Positions 1 through 8,985 are shown, counted from the first letter of the stretch. The stretch is 64,000 nt of DNA from Pseudophaeobacter sp. EL27 (GCF_900313025.1 NZ_OMPQ01000014.1:3-64002); one strand, 5' to 3'. Translations and numbers: made by a program. The notes: a model not told the origin generated them from the letters alone.

Positions 1-75
1 GAGACAGTTCCTGAGGGCGATACGGATCTAGGCCTCGGCGACCTGACGTTCCAAGTCCTGCGCCATGAGATGTGA
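1..75 (+). CDS. 3' end of an unidentified gene
   Basis: The first 24 codons are open and end with TGA at 73-75. The visible residues include DLGLGDLTFQVLRHEM. This is the C-terminus of a protein that begins before the window. It is too short to assign to a family. Confidence 0.4.
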   Translation, partial: ETVPEGDTDLGLGDLTFQVLRHEM

Positions 76-531
76 CCGCTGATCTGAAGCCCGCATGGGC
101 CAAGGCAGATATAAAAATTCACGACACTCTTTTTATACAAAGTATTTGGCTAATAGGCACAACTGGCTTTGTTGCACAAATCGTTTGTAGGGATTCATGC
201 TGTGAATCCAGCATGATAGATGGGAGGTGTGAGTGGCAGGCCCTCAATAATGTACAAGACAAAAACTGGTCGTCTTACAATGCTAGTCTGAAGCAGCGTG
301 GATCTCTGTCGGGAAATGTCGACCAGCGCGTCACAGACCGCCTCTGGCTGCAAGATCATTCGCGCCTTTGGCAATTGATCGAGCGGCAACCTATCGATTC
401 ATTCCTGGAAGCCCGGCAGCGGTTTGCGCTGCCAGACCGTTGAAGCGCAGTTTGACTGATGAATTGCAGTCAGACTTCCAGGTGCGGATACAAAAGCCTG
501 CAATCATCGAGTGCAGGGATTTTGTCGAGGA
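76..531. other. gene-poor stretch with IS debris
   Basis: No intact gene is visible between the end of the first partial gene and the SnoaL-like gene. An open frame spans 72-443 on the plus strand, but only a short part of it resembles a protein family (an IS5-type transposase start). The rest, up to 531, shows no recognisable coding or RNA signal. Confidence 0.5.
158..320 (+). mobile_element. truncated IS5-family insertion sequence remnant
   Basis: A terminal-repeat-like sequence reading GGCTTTGTTGCACAAATC lies at about 170-187 and resembles the ends of IS5-family elements common in this bacterial group. Shortly downstream the frame encodes NWSSYNASLKQRGSL, which matches the characteristic start of IS5-type transposases (an N-x-x-YN-x-x-LK-x-RGSL pattern). 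After this point the similarity stops, and no DDE catalytic region or second terminal repeat is visible. The element is therefore a short, non-functional fragment. The assignment rests on recalled family features. Confidence 0.5.
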
Positions 532-1038
532 TCATTTGAGGGGCCCTGTTTTCAGGGCCGGTTCCGGCGGCTGGTAGGGCAGCGAGGAGTGGTGCAGAAC
601 GATTCGCAGCGTACCGGTTTCGTCCTTTTTGTAACCAAAGCTCTTGTCGACCGTGGTGACCGACCCGTCCGAGTTGGTCAGTTTGACCCAGCCCATCCAC
701 ATCGCCACGTCGCCCTGAAGGAAGCTGGCCGAGGGGATGCTTTCCATCGCGCGCCAGCCCATGATCGCAAAGCCGTTGTCGAGCGGGTATTCTTGGGAGT
801 GTCCACAGAAATAGGCCAGGGCCCCCGCCTTGGTTGGACGGAAGGTCTGCGCGCCACTGGCCATGGTCGGTTTGAACAGGACCGGCCCAAGATCGTAGCC
901 ATAGTAGCTGTCGATATTGGCAGAGGCGACCGCGCGAGCCGCTTCAATGCCACCCTCCTCGAAAGCCTTTGAAATGGCGATTTTTCCATTGCCCCAGGTT
1001 GCCAAGGCCGTTTCGATATCATCTTGAGTGATCGGCAA
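532..1038 (-). CDS. SnoaL / CaMKII-association-domain-like protein
   Basis: This 168-residue protein has no signal peptide. Its layout fits the NTF2-like fold of the calcium/calmodulin-dependent kinase II association domain. An N-terminal helix region (ALATWGNGKIAIS) is followed by a long beta-rich part ending GTLRIVLHHSSLPYQP, and the HHSS-P ending is typical of that family in bacteria. No enzymatic residues can be named. The gene follows thrS on the same strand with a gap of about 80 bases, so it may be the last gene of the yidD-thrS operon in the zinc-linked cluster. The family call is moderate and the function unknown. Confidence 0.55.
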   Translation of the reverse strand: MPITQDDIETALATWGNGKIAISKAFEEGGIEAARAVASANIDSYYGYDLGPVLFKPTMASGAQTFRPTKAGALAYFCGHSQEYPLDNGFAIMGWRAMESIPSASFLQGDVAMWMGWVKLTNSDGSVTTVDKSFGYKKDETGTLRIVLHHSSLPYQPPEPALKTGPLK

Positions 1039-1116
1039 GAGTTGTTCCTTTTTCGTCTATACTTCAAAAAGCCCAGGGCGCAGGGGAACTCGGTACCACT
1101 TGACCGAGCGTCGCCA

Positions 1117-2850
1117 TCAGCCGTGCCGACTGGGGGATTGCGCCTCTGCTACCAGTGCCTGCACGGCTTCCTCCATGGACAGAGTCTGGGTTTTGTCGGT
1201 CCCGTGGCGGCGGATGGTCACGCTGCGTTCTTCGGCCTCCCGCCCGCCAAGCGCGATCTGCACTGGGACCTTCTGCAGGGCGTGTTCTCGCACTTTATAG
1301 CCGATCTTTTCGTTGCGCAGATCGGTCTCGACCCGCAGCCCCGCGGCTTTCAACGCTCCAGCGACCTCTGTGGCCCAACCGTCTGCCGCACTTGTCACTG
1401 TGGCCACAACCGCCTGCACTGGTGCCAGCCACAGAGGCAGGTGCCCTGCGTGGTGTTCGATCAAAATGCCGGTGAACCGCTCCAGCGAGCCAAAGAGCGC
1501 CCGGTGCAACATGACCGGCGCCAGTTTGTCACCGGAAGGGGCAACATAGGTGGTGGCGAACCGTTCCGGCAGGTTGAAGTCCACCTGAAGCGTCCCGCAT
1601 TGCCAATCCCGCCCGATGGCGTCGCGCAGGACATATTCCAGTTTCGGCCCGTAAAACGCGCCTTCGCCCTCAAAGATCGTATAGGGATGCCCCGCTTGAT
1701 CCAGGGCTGTGCGCAGTGCCTCCTCGGCGCGATCCCAGCTGTCATCGTCGCCGATGCGGTTTTCGGGGCGGGTCGACAGTTTGATCCGCACGTTGTCAAA
1801 TCCGAAATCGCGGTAGATGGAAAGGACCAGATCGTTGACCTTCAGGCACTCCTCGGTCAGCTGTTCGGGTGTGCAATAGATATGGGCGTCATCCTGGGTA
1901 AAGCTGCGCACGCGCAGCAGCCCGTGCAAAGCCCCCGAAGGCTCGTAGCGGTGTACCTTGCCAAATTCGGCGATTTTTAGCGGCAGATCGCGGTAGCTCT
2001 TGGTGCCTTGCCCGTAGATCAGCATATGGCCGGGGCAATTCATCGGTTTCAGGGCGTAGTCGCGGTCGTCCTCGGTCTTTGCCAGGAACATGTTCTGGCG
2101 AAAATTCTGCCAATGGCCGGAGGTTTCCCAGAGCGCACGATCCATGATGTCTGGGGAGTTGACCTCAATGTAACCTGCCTCTTCCTGACGATCGCGCATA
2201 TAACCGATCAGCGTTTGGAACAATCGCCAGCCCTTGGCGTGCCAGAAGACAGAGCCGGGCGCGACCTCTTCAAAGTGGAACAGGTTCATTTCGCGGCCCA
2301 GCCTGCGGTGATCACGTTTCTCGGCTTCGGCCATCATCGTCATATGGCCGTCAAGCGCAGCTTTGTCGGCAAAGGCAACGCCATAGATACGGCTGAGCAT
2401 CTGGTTATTGCTGTCACCCCGCCAATAGGCCCCCGCCACACGGGTCAGCTTAAAGGCGCTGCCCGCATCACCGGTGCTACGCATATGCGGTCCCCGACAC
2501 AGATCCAGCCAATCCCCTTGGCGATAGACCTTAACCGCCTCGCCCTCAGGGATCGCGTCAAGCAGCGCGACCTTGTAGGGCTCTCCGGCGGCTTCAAAGT
2601 GCTGCTGAGCCTGCTCGCGGCTCCATTCTTCGCAGGTGAAGGACGTCTTGCTGGCAATGATCTGGCGCATCTTTTTCTCAATGACGGGCAGATCCTCAGG
2701 CGTAAACGGCGTGTCGCGCTCAAAGTCATAGTAGAACCCATGCTCGATAGCGGGGCCAATGGCCGTTTTGGTGTCGGGCCAGAGCGCCTGGACGGCTTCC
2801 GCCAGAATATGGGCCAGATCATGACGGATCAGCTCCAGCGCGCGGATCAT
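1117..2850 (-). CDS. thrS: threonyl-tRNA synthetase, editing and catalytic part (frame-disrupted)
   Basis: Threonyl-tRNA synthetase charges tRNA-Thr with threonine. The 577 residues begin exactly at the second domain: the editing-site HxxxH (RHDLAH) and CRGPH motifs are present. The catalytic core keeps the zinc ligands expected in the class II fold (Cys in MNCPGH, His in DDAHIY, His in VMLHRA), followed by a normal anticodon-binding domain. The N-terminal TGS domain lies in the neighbouring frame (2819-3037), so the full 640-odd-residue enzyme is split by a frameshift in a GC run near 2840-2850. Because the gene sits beside a COG0523 GTPase and a low-zinc-type hisI, it may be a second thrS copy, in which case the break would be tolerated. 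The ATG at 2850 could also allow translation as a separate chain. Confidence 0.9.
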   Translation of the reverse strand: MIRALELIRHDLAHILAEAVQALWPDTKTAIGPAIEHGFYYDFERDTPFTPEDLPVIEKKMRQIIASKTSFTCEEWSREQAQQHFEAAGEPYKVALLDAIPEGEAVKVYRQGDWLDLCRGPHMRSTGDAGSAFKLTRVAGAYWRGDSNNQMLSRIYGVAFADKAALDGHMTMMAEAEKRDHRRLGREMNLFHFEEVAPGSVFWHAKGWRLFQTLIGYMRDRQEEAGYIEVNSPDIMDRALWETSGHWQNFRQNMFLAKTEDDRDYALKPMNCPGHMLIYGQGTKSYRDLPLKIAEFGKVHRYEPSGALHGLLRVRSFTQDDAHIYCTPEQLTEECLKVNDLVLSIYRDFGFDNVRIKLSTRPENRIGDDDSWDRAEEALRTALDQAGHPYTIFEGEGAFYGPKLEYVLRDAIGRDWQCGTLQVDFNLPERFATTYVAPSGDKLAPVMLHRALFGSLERFTGILIEHHAGHLPLWLAPVQAVVATVTSAADGWATEVAGALKAAGLRVETDLRNEKIGYKVREHALQKVPVQIALGGREAEERSVTIRRHGTDKTQTLSMEEAVQALVAEAQSPSRHG

Positions 2851-3037
2851 CGCGGGACATCAGTTCTACCGCGGCACCATCGGGGAAGGGCGCAGACAGA
2901 TCGCTCACCTGGCCATTCACAACCGCAGCCACCGTGCGCTTGGCGAGGCTGGGGCTGATGGAGGCGGCAAGATCGGCGGCAGTGCTGGCAGGATCAAGCG
3001 CGCGGGTCGCGCCATCGGGCAGGCTAATGGTGATCAC
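2819..3037 (-). CDS. thrS: TGS domain of threonyl-tRNA synthetase (5' fragment of thrS)
   Basis: This 72-residue frame starts MITISLPDG and is a typical ThrRS TGS domain. It ends a few residues after DDPRA, where the intact enzyme would continue into ALELIRHD. That continuation is found in the next frame from 2850. The two frames overlap by 32 bases and are offset by one, so a gain of two bases or loss of one in the CGCGCG run would rejoin them. The start overlaps the end of yidD by four bases, showing an operon. It is either the 5' half of a pseudogene, a sequencing error, or a naturally split enzyme. Confidence 0.8.
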   Translation of the reverse strand: MITISLPDGATRALDPASTAADLAASISPSLAKRTVAAVVNGQVSDLSAPFPDGAAVELMSRDDPRAGADPS

Positions 3038-3342
3038 TTTGAAGTCTTTCTTTCGCGGGGGCAGGGCACCGGATCGTAGCCGCTGCCTCCCCAGGGGTTA
3101 CAGCGGGCAAGGCGCCAGAGCGTCAGCCATGATCCGCGCAGCGGTCCATGTGTCTCCAGCGCCTCGATGGCATAGGCGGAACAGGTGGGTTGAAACCGGC
3201 AGGCATGGCCCAGCCAGGGTGACAACAGCAGGCGATAGCCACGCACAGGCAGGGCCAATAACCAGACAGCAAAGGCGCTGATCGGGCCGCGGCTGACCTG
3301 TGGCGCAATTGGGCGCTTTGACTGGGAACAGCAGCTCGGCAT
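3034..3342 (-). CDS. yidD: membrane protein insertion efficiency factor YidD
   Basis: This 102-residue protein is a YidD family member, a small amphipathic inner-membrane-associated protein thought to help YidC-dependent insertion. The hallmark run is present: a hydrophobic N-terminal helix, then [10 protein letters not shown] with [15 protein letters not shown], then [18 protein letters not shown]. The N-terminal extension of about 20 residues before the core is variable in the family, so the start is less certain. The stop overlaps the start of the TGS frame by four bases, so it is co-transcribed with thrS. In most Rhodobacteraceae yidD lies elsewhere in an rnpA context, so this may be an extra copy. 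Confidence 0.9.
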   Translation of the reverse strand: MPSCCSQSKRPIAPQVSRGPISAFAVWLLALPVRGYRLLLSPWLGHACRFQPTCSAYAIEALETHGPLRGSWLTLWRLARCNPWGGSGYDPVPCPRERKTSK

Positions 3343-3345
3343 GGC

Positions 3346-4488
3346 TCAGAACGGCATCTCGATGGTCTCGACCATCATGCCGCCGGGCAGGTCTTTTGAT
3401 CCGGCACCGTCTTTGGGCTGCATCAAGAGCATTTCCAGGCTGGCCTGCAGATCCGCCTGCTCCATGTCGCGTGCGATCACAACGACACGGCTGGTTGTGT
3501 CCTGCCCCGACCAGCTCTTTATTGGTACGGGGGCCTCAAAGATGTGCTGCACCCCGTGAAAGACAAATGGGTACTGCAGCCCTTCGACATGCAAAATACC
3601 CTTCATGCGCAGGATGTTCGGGCCTTTGAGCGCGATCAGCGTATCCAGCCAGAAGTCAAAAACATCCGCCGGAATTGGTTCTGTTACTTCGATGGATGCG
3701 GAATTGATCCGGTGATCATGATGGGCCACTGGCGCCGAGGGGCTGAAGGTGGCAGGCGTTGCAGGCTGGGCTGAGAAGCCGGAAAGCCCTGCCAGGGGAT
3801 CGGGCTTGGCCATTTGCGCGGCCAGCCCCAGCCAATTGTCCACCTCTGATGATGTCACTTCGGTTTGCATGGCGGACAGGCCAAAAAGCACCCCCAATGG
3901 GACGCTCCCGTGGTCTGCATAGATGCGCCGTGCAGAGGCATTGATGCCTTCTAGCCGGGTCTCGAACCGGGACAGATCAAAAGCTTCGACAAGATCTGTT
4001 TTTGACAGGATCAGCACGTCGGCCATAGCGACCTGGTGAACCGCTTCGAACTGCTGATCGAGCGTTTTCATTCCTGTTGCCGCATCGGCCAGTGTCACAA
4101 CACCGTCTAGCCGATAGGCCTGGGCGATCTGATAGTCCGTGGCAAGCGTGTGGACGATCGGGCCTGGATCAGCGATACCGCTGGTTTCAATTACAACCCG
4201 GTCGAAATCGACCTTTCCTGCAAAGCGTTTGTCAATCAAAGCCGCGAGCGTTTTAGCAAGATCGCTCAGGATTGCACAGCACAGGCAGCCGGATTGCAGC
4301 AATACGGTTTCCTCGGTCGCCTCCTCGATCAAGTCGTGATCAAGACCCACATCCCCGAATTCATTCATGATGACAGCAATCCGCCCGGCCTCCGGATCGC
4401 GGATCAGGTGGTTGAGCAGCGTTGTCTTTCCCGCGCCCAAGAACCCCGTCAACAAGGTGACAGGAACGCGGTTGTCCATTGATGCCAT
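3346..4488 (-). CDS. COG0523 GTPase (CobW / ZNG1 type zinc chaperone)
   Basis: This 380-residue P-loop GTPase belongs to the G3E COG0523 family, whose zinc members deliver metal to client enzymes. The Walker A motif GFLGAGKT lies at residues 15-22. The metal-binding CxCC signature (Cys68, Cys70, Cys71) follows, and a TKxD-like base-recognition motif reads SKTD. The C-terminal CobW domain starts near residue 270 and ends with several Met and Asp residues. A His-containing stretch (HHDHR) in the linker could bind metal. The gene is transcribed away from hisI, with a Zur-like palindrome between them. That arrangement and its neighbours argue for a zinc rather than a cobalt role. Confidence 0.88.
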   Translation of the reverse strand: MASMDNRVPVTLLTGFLGAGKTTLLNHLIRDPEAGRIAVIMNEFGDVGLDHDLIEEATEETVLLQSGCLCCAILSDLAKTLAALIDKRFAGKVDFDRVVIETSGIADPGPIVHTLATDYQIAQAYRLDGVVTLADAATGMKTLDQQFEAVHQVAMADVLILSKTDLVEAFDLSRFETRLEGINASARRIYADHGSVPLGVLFGLSAMQTEVTSSEVDNWLGLAAQMAKPDPLAGLSGFSAQPATPATFSPSAPVAHHDHRINSASIEVTEPIPADVFDFWLDTLIALKGPNILRMKGILHVEGLQYPFVFHGVQHIFEAPVPIKSWSGQDTTSRVVVIARDMEQADLQASLEMLLMQPKDGAGSKDLPGGMMVETIEMPF

Positions 4489-4531
4489 TTTGGCCTGCGC
4501 CTCAAAAAGTATCTGCTTTCAGTTGTGAACC

Positions 4532-4544
4532 GTTATGCTATAAC
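4532..4544. promoter_or_regulatory. probable Zur operator (palindrome)
   Basis: GTTATGCTATAAC is a perfect 5-bp inverted repeat around a 3-base centre. It lies in the 80-bp gap between the divergent COG0523 GTPase and hisI genes. Its shape matches the GTTAT...ATAAC core of Zur boxes described in alphaproteobacteria. One site here could repress both directions when zinc is plentiful. The assignment is inference from shape and context. Confidence 0.55.
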
Positions 4545-4568
4545 ATCTCAAAACACAAGAGAGCCAAG

Positions 4569-5042
4569 ATGACACAATTGAAATTTCAATCCCGTCAAAC
4601 CGTGGAACAGGTCGAAGAAAGCACAGATCTCGCCCCCAAGTTTGACGAAGATGGCCTTCTGCCCTGCATCACCACCGATGCCGCCACGGGTGAGGTGCTG
4701 ATGCTCGGTTGGATGAATGCCGAAGCCTTCCGCTTGACCATCGAAACTAGTGAGGCGCATTACTTCAGCCGTGCCCGCCAGGTACTTTGGCACAAAGGCG
4801 CCACCTCTGGTCTGGTCCAGAAACTGGTTGAAGCGCGCATTGATGATGATCAGGATGCGCTGTGGCTGCGCGTCGATGTCGCCGGGTCCGGTGCGTCTTG
4901 CCACGTTGGCTATCGCTCCTGTTTCTACCGGGCGGTCCCGCATGGAGCAGAGGCTGGTGGCCCGCTGACCTTTGTCGAAGACCACAAGTCATTTGATCCC
5001 GTGGCTGTTTATGGTGATGTGCCAAACCCAACCCAACTCTGA
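4569..5042 (+). CDS. hisI: phosphoribosyl-AMP cyclohydrolase, probable low-zinc paralogue
   Basis: HisI opens the purine ring of phosphoribosyl-AMP in histidine synthesis. The 157 residues hold the core motifs MLGWMN, HYFSRARQVLWHKG-TSG and ASCHVGYRSCFYR. The usual DCDxD segment, which supplies one zinc-ligand cysteine, here reads DDDQD (residues 92-96): the cysteine is replaced by aspartate while the magnesium-binding acidic pattern stays. Cys111 and Cys118 remain. This, together with the divergent COG0523 GTPase and the palindrome upstream, suggests an isozyme used under zinc starvation. The ATG at 4569 was chosen because the frame upstream runs into the promoter region and family N-termini begin close to here. 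Confidence 0.85.
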   Translation: MTQLKFQSRQTVEQVEESTDLAPKFDEDGLLPCITTDAATGEVLMLGWMNAEAFRLTIETSEAHYFSRARQVLWHKGATSGLVQKLVEARIDDDQDALWLRVDVAGSGASCHVGYRSCFYRAVPHGAEAGGPLTFVEDHKSFDPVAVYGDVPNPTQL

Positions 5043-5163
5043 ACTGTATGCGTCGAGCCTTGGCGGGGCCAAGCGCGCGGCCGTGCCTAGCCCTTTCTCC
5101 CTATCGAGCTTTGGCTTTCAAATATTATTGCGCGAACAAACACCGGGATATTCTAAAGGCGGT

Positions 5164-5418
5164 ATGTCAGAACGTAGTCCAATGCAGGCCGCAAAAGCCA
5201 TGTGGCACAGACAACGCATCAAGCGTTTGGTCAGAGAGTATCTCGGCAGCGGTGCGGCCTGCCTCGTCTCGGTCCGCGAGACAATTTGTACCGATCCGGG
5301 CTGCACCGGACCGGCAACCGAGGTGCGCGTAATGAACCTGAGCTTTTGCGAAACCCGTTTTACCATCCACAAGCCAATATCTTCTGTGTCAAATTCCGAC
5401 ATCTTCGAGATTCTTTGA
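5164..5418 (+). CDS. small conserved protein with CxxxxC motif
   Basis: This 84-residue protein starts at an ATG preceded by a purine-rich AAAGGCGG segment. It holds SVRETICTDPGCTGPATEVRV followed by FTIHKPISSV. The ExxCxDPGCxGPxTE core looks like a conserved family, and I recall similar short proteins near zinc and COG0523 genes, but I cannot name it with certainty. The two cysteines could bind metal. It lies 120 bases after hisI on the same strand and may belong to the same regulon. Function unknown. Confidence 0.55.
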   Translation: MSERSPMQAAKAMWHRQRIKRLVREYLGSGAACLVSVRETICTDPGCTGPATEVRVMNLSFCETRFTIHKPISSVSNSDIFEIL

Positions 5419-5549
5419 CCGAAGATAAAGTCGCCAGAATGCTGCGAAATGCACGAATAGCCGCAATGCGAAAGCTGCAGCGCAGCGTTCAAATAACCAG
5501 CGGACAGCGGCTGTGGGCCGATCGCGCCTCTAAGGAGCGGCCTTGCGCC

Positions 5550-5795
5550 CTAGACTTTGCAAAATCCGCTAGCCGGCTGCCCTCTGAGCGAGACGCAGCA
5601 TATGTGAGCCTTGCCTATAATGTCGGGATCCGTGGGATAGGGCGAAGCACCGCGACACGCGGCCTGAATGCAGGGGGTGTCGCGGGTGGGTGCCAGGCAC
5701 TGACCTGGTGGAACAAGGCCGGAGGGCGCGTTGTGTGCGTACTGGTGCGTCGTCGCACTGATGAATACCGGCTCTGCATGTTGGGTGTGAGCTGA
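5550..5795 (+). pseudogene. C-terminal fragment of a phage lysozyme (GH24 type)
   Basis: The frame ending at TGA 5793-5795 encodes AAYVSLAYNVGIRGIGRST, then LNAGG, then WNKAGGR and LVRRRTDEYRLC. These segments match the C-terminal half of phage GH24 endolysins, which end in an RST...LN...W-N-x-AGGR...GLVRRR-x-E pattern. The catalytic N-terminal part (E-x8-D-x5-T) is absent; the sequence before about 5540 is unrelated. The endolysin is therefore truncated and inactive. It is followed directly by overlapping spanin-like genes, as in phage lysis cassettes. Confidence 0.6.
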
Positions 5796-6112
5796 TTATT
5801 GGGTGGCTTCGCTGGATTCCGCACATCGCCCTTGTCGGGGCCGTCTGGTGGCTGGTTGATCTGGTCAATGACCGGACCCAACTGCGCGAGGATCTTGCAG
5901 CGATTAAGTCCGACCTTTCCAGCAGGAATGCAGAGCTGGAACGGGCCGCAGAGACCGTTTGCATTCACCACGCTCACCTGGACCGCGCTTCCGATGAGGC
6001 GCGCGGCTGGGCGGCGCTTTCTAAAGATCTGCAATCCATGGAGGGACGCCATGCGCCTTTATCCCCTTTGCTTGCCGCTATTGCTGGCCGGATGCTTCGG
6101 GCTGGGCAGTGA
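5795..6112 (+). CDS. inner-membrane spanin-like (Rz) protein
   Basis: The frame open from 5765 to TGA at 6110-6112 encodes a short N-terminal hydrophobic helix (WIPHIALVGAVWWLVDLV), followed by a charged coiled-coil-like region rich in Glu, Arg and Ala. This is the layout of Rz-type i-spanins. No ATG or GTG lies in a suitable place. CTG 5792 or ATT 5795 would be needed, overlapping the lysozyme stop, so the start is uncertain or lost. Its last 60 bases overlap the lipoprotein gene in another frame, the classical Rz/Rz1 arrangement. Confidence 0.5.
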   Translation: MIGWLRWIPHIALVGAVWWLVDLVNDRTQLREDLAAIKSDLSSRNAELERAAETVCIHHAHLDRASDEARGWAALSKDLQSMEGRHAPLSPLLAAIAGRMLRAGQ

Positions 6113-6446
6113 GCCGATTACGCCACCACCCAGAGTGCCGGCCGATCTGCTGCAGCCCTGCGCTGGCTACACCGGGCCAGTGCCGCAGTCTGAAGGACAG
6201 ATCTCGGATGCCCTGGTTGCCGAGGCGCGAGGTAGGGCCTGTGCTAATGGAAAACTCCAAACCGTTTCAGAGATCCTGAAACAAACCCAGCCCGAACAAG
6301 GGTTGATTGTTCCACTAGAAATAGAGGCCCTCAGGGTCGTGCAGGACACGGTGTTTAGCGAGAATGGCATCCTGGTGCAGCTCTCGGATACCCTGCGCAC
6401 CTATGAGCTGCAGGGCGTCCGTCAGATCGACGGTAACGGGATCTAA
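6051..6446 (+). CDS. outer-membrane spanin-like (Rz1) lipoprotein
   Basis: This 131-residue protein starts MRLYPLCLPLLLAGCFGLG, a type II signal peptide with lipobox LLAGC, followed by a proline-rich start of the mature part (PITPPPRVPADLL). Rz1-like o-spanins are small, proline-rich lipoproteins that join the i-spanin across the periplasm to disrupt the outer membrane. The ATG lies inside the preceding Rz-like frame. The C-terminal 60 residues (from about QTVSEILKQ) are longer than usual and may be a fusion created when the prophage decayed. Confidence 0.55.
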   Translation: MRLYPLCLPLLLAGCFGLGSEPITPPPRVPADLLQPCAGYTGPVPQSEGQISDALVAEARGRACANGKLQTVSEILKQTQPEQGLIVPLEIEALRVVQDTVFSENGILVQLSDTLRTYELQGVRQIDGNGI

Positions 6447-6633
6447 ACCCCGCTGCGGGTCTGGGCGGAGTGAAGAGGCGCAGTAGGAGGTAATGGCGGC
6501 TTTGCGCAGGTAGCGACCTTTGCAAAGTGGTGCCCGAGGCGCAAGTGAAGCGGATGAAGCTGTTCCTCCAAACAACGTTCAATATGGTCGCAAACCCCAT
6601 TTAACTCCGCGAGGAGATTGCTAGTCTGTACGA

Positions 6634-7518
6634 ATGCAGACACAGGATCGAAACCGAACAAAGATTGCCAGAGCAGCCCTCTATATCGAAGAGAACCTTT
6701 CGGAGCCATTGCGAGCCTTTGACATCGCCAACAAGGCAAATCTCTCGCCCTTTCACTTTCAGCGCTTGTTTTGCGCATACATGGGGGAACCCGTAAGCCA
6801 ATACATCGTTGTACGCCGGTTGGAGGCCGCAGCCTTGGAACTGGCAAGCAACTCATGTGCCAATATTTTGCAGGTTGCTCTGGACTATGGTTTCCAGACA
6901 CACAGTGCGTTTTCCAAGGCCTTTAAAAAGCAGTTCGGCGTGAGCCCATCCGCGTTTCGCAATGATCCAGATGCGGCAGTAAAAGGCATTGATCAAGACC
7001 GGCGATTTCTCATCAGCTCCCCTCCTAGCAAAACGATTGAGACCCTGGGCATTGCAAAACTGGAAGCGTTTCATTTTCTGCACCGCCAGTCATCCGGAAC
7101 GCAAGAAGGACAGTTCTTTCAAAAAGGTAACCAAGATGTCGCCCTGCAGTTCTCATCGCTACTGGCCTCCCCCTCACCTCCTGATCTGTTCCTGATGAGT
7201 TGTTTTCCGAGCACGCCACAAAAGCTGAACGATGGCGATGTTCCGATCTGGTTCGGGGGGGCATTCTCCGCAACCGCAGAAAGTGATTGGAGCAAAGATT
7301 GGCATAGGTTTTCAGCGGGAAACTGGGCCGTTTTTGAACATTGGGGGGAATATGATTTTCTCTATCAGACATGGAACCAGATCTACCGCAACTGGTTGCC
7401 GCAGTCCGATCATGTTTTACGCGACGACATCCCCTTTGAAGCCTACCTGAGCCCAGGGGATGAAGCCGAAGGGGTGCCTCAACTCACTCACATCTACATT
7501 CCTGTCAAAAAAGCATGA
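6634..7518 (+). CDS. AraC-family transcriptional regulator with GyrI-like effector domain
   Basis: This 294-residue protein has two N-terminal helix-turn-helix units of the AraC/XylS type (residues 5-105). They include the signature ALDYGFQTHSAFSKAFKKQFGVSPSAFR. A C-terminal domain of about 160 residues resembles the GyrI-like small-molecule binding domain seen in Rob/SoxS-type regulators. It stands alone, 67 bases before a co-directional amidase gene that it might control. The ligand is unknown. Confidence 0.85.
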   Translation: MQTQDRNRTKIARAALYIEENLSEPLRAFDIANKANLSPFHFQRLFCAYMGEPVSQYIVVRRLEAAALELASNSCANILQVALDYGFQTHSAFSKAFKKQFGVSPSAFRNDPDAAVKGIDQDRRFLISSPPSKTIETLGIAKLEAFHFLHRQSSGTQEGQFFQKGNQDVALQFSSLLASPSPPDLFLMSCFPSTPQKLNDGDVPIWFGGAFSATAESDWSKDWHRFSAGNWAVFEHWGEYDFLYQTWNQIYRNWLPQSDHVLRDDIPFEAYLSPGDEAEGVPQLTHIYIPVKKA

Positions 7519-7584
7519 TCGGAACAGCAAGGCCAATTTTCACTTGTTACTTCGGGTTCAACTCTGAAACCCGAGGATCAACAA

Positions 7585-8985
7585 ATGTCACTTCATCAAC
7601 TCTCAGCAACCCAGATTGTAAAAGGCCTGAAATCCGGTGAACTTACTGCACATCAAGTTACGCAAAGCCAACTGGACCGCATCAATCGGCTGAACCCTGA
7701 GATTAACGCAATTGTCGCTACAAACGAAAAACCTGACAATGACATGTTTGGCAGTCTGGCTGGGTTGCCAATCACACTTAAGGATCAAATTCACCTTAAG
7801 GGAATGACATGTACCTTTGGCTCTGAGCAGCACAAGGACTTTCGCCCCACCCGGACGGCGCCGGTAGTTGAACGGCTATTGAGCGCAGGTGCTCATGTCA
7901 TTGGGAGGACCAACCTGCCGCCATTTGCGATGGATTTTCAATGCAGTAACCCGCTGTTTGGCACAACCAACAATCCATGGAACATAGACTATACGACCGG
8001 CGGCAGCAGTGGGGGCGGCGCTGCTGCTGTTGCGGCAGGTTTGAGTTTTCTTGACATCGGAACCGACTTAAGTGGCTCTTTACGCATTCCGGCATCCTTC
8101 TGTGGTGTCTTCAGTTTGCTGCCAACCGAGAACGCCCTGCCAAATGACGGGATGATGGCGAATGGCGCTGCACCACTCCGACATTTTGCTCGCATGGGAC
8201 CGATTGCCAGAACACCAGAGGACCTTGATTTGGCATGGGCCCATATGAGCGAGCCGACCGGTGAAGCAGAAAAGGAATTTGTGATGCCGGATGCCTTTTG
8301 GAGCGTTGACAGCGCTGGGATAGAGGTCTGCGACGGCATCCGTCAGTGCTTTGAGAACGCCGCAAAGGAATGGAGAAAATCCGGCTTTCAAGTATCTCAG
8401 GGCCAGCCAAAACACTTTGATTTCTCGCGCGCACGCCGCGCATTTGGCGAGATCATGGGCTTTGAAACTGGCGAGCTGATACCTGCGTCAGTCCGCTTCC
8501 TTGCCCGCCTCTTTGGACGTTCTAGCGCTCGCAGGTCTCCGGCGTTTATCGCCAACGTTATGCTTGGGTATCGCCACAATCAGAAACGCTATGATGACGC
8601 GCTTGCTGAAAAGGCAGTTTTATCTGAAGCTGTTGATGCTTTTCTGGGTGAGAATGGCATCTGGCTACTTCCTGTAACCGCAGTCTCTGCATTCAAACAT
8701 ATGGCGCCAACCAGCGATCGGAGCGGAATACGCGACTACGCCAACCCGCTGTTCATCAACGGGCAACCAGTGAATTACTTTGATGCCATGACGTCGTTTG
8801 TCACGCCAATCTCATTGACGGGGCACCCAGTTGTCACCCTGCCGCTCGGGCAGGATAAAAATGGCTTGCCGATCGGAGCTCAGTTGATTGGCAAGAAGGG
8901 GCAGGAAAGGCACTTAATCCAAACTGCGAAGTTTCTCTATGACGTTTTGAAGAAAGCAGATTGCCCAATGTTTACACGCGCGTAG
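7585..8985 (+). CDS. amidase-signature family hydrolase
   Basis: This 466-residue enzyme of the amidase signature family hydrolyses carboxamides. The Ser-Ser-Lys triad is visible: Lys66 in ITLKDQ, the cis-Ser at 141 in GGSSGGG, and the nucleophile Ser165 in DLSGSLR. The family usually has DxGGSxR, so DLSGSLR is a mild variation. There is no signal peptide, so it is cytoplasmic. The substrate cannot be told. A good start (ATG after GAGGATCAACAA) lies 67 bases after the AraC-type regulator. Confidence 0.88.
   Translation: MSLHQLSATQIVKGLKSGELTAHQVTQSQLDRINRLNPEINAIVATNEKPDNDMFGSLAGLPITLKDQIHLKGMTCTFGSEQHKDFRPTRTAPVVERLLSAGAHVIGRTNLPPFAMDFQCSNPLFGTTNNPWNIDYTTGGSSGGGAAAVAAGLSFLDIGTDLSGSLRIPASFCGVFSLLPTENALPNDGMMANGAAPLRHFARMGPIARTPEDLDLAWAHMSEPTGEAEKEFVMPDAFWSVDSAGIEVCDGIRQCFENAAKEWRKSGFQVSQGQPKHFDFSRARRAFGEIMGFETGELIPASVRFLARLFGRSSARRSPAFIANVMLGYRHNQKRYDDALAEKAVLSEAVDAFLGENGIWLLPVTAVSAFKHMAPTSDRSGIRDYANPLFINGQPVNYFDAMTSFVTPISLTGHPVVTLPLGQDKNGLPIGAQLIGKKGQERHLIQTAKFLYDVLKKADCPMFTRA

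Noticed and set aside
72-443. 123-residue open frame at the left end
   Set aside because: Only about 15 residues resemble an IS5-type transposase start; the rest has no family pattern. Treated as an IS remnant, not a gene.
5202-5795. 197-residue frame taken as a whole gene
   Set aside because: Its first two thirds overlap the small CxxxxC gene in another frame and have no family match. Only the end is a lysozyme fragment.
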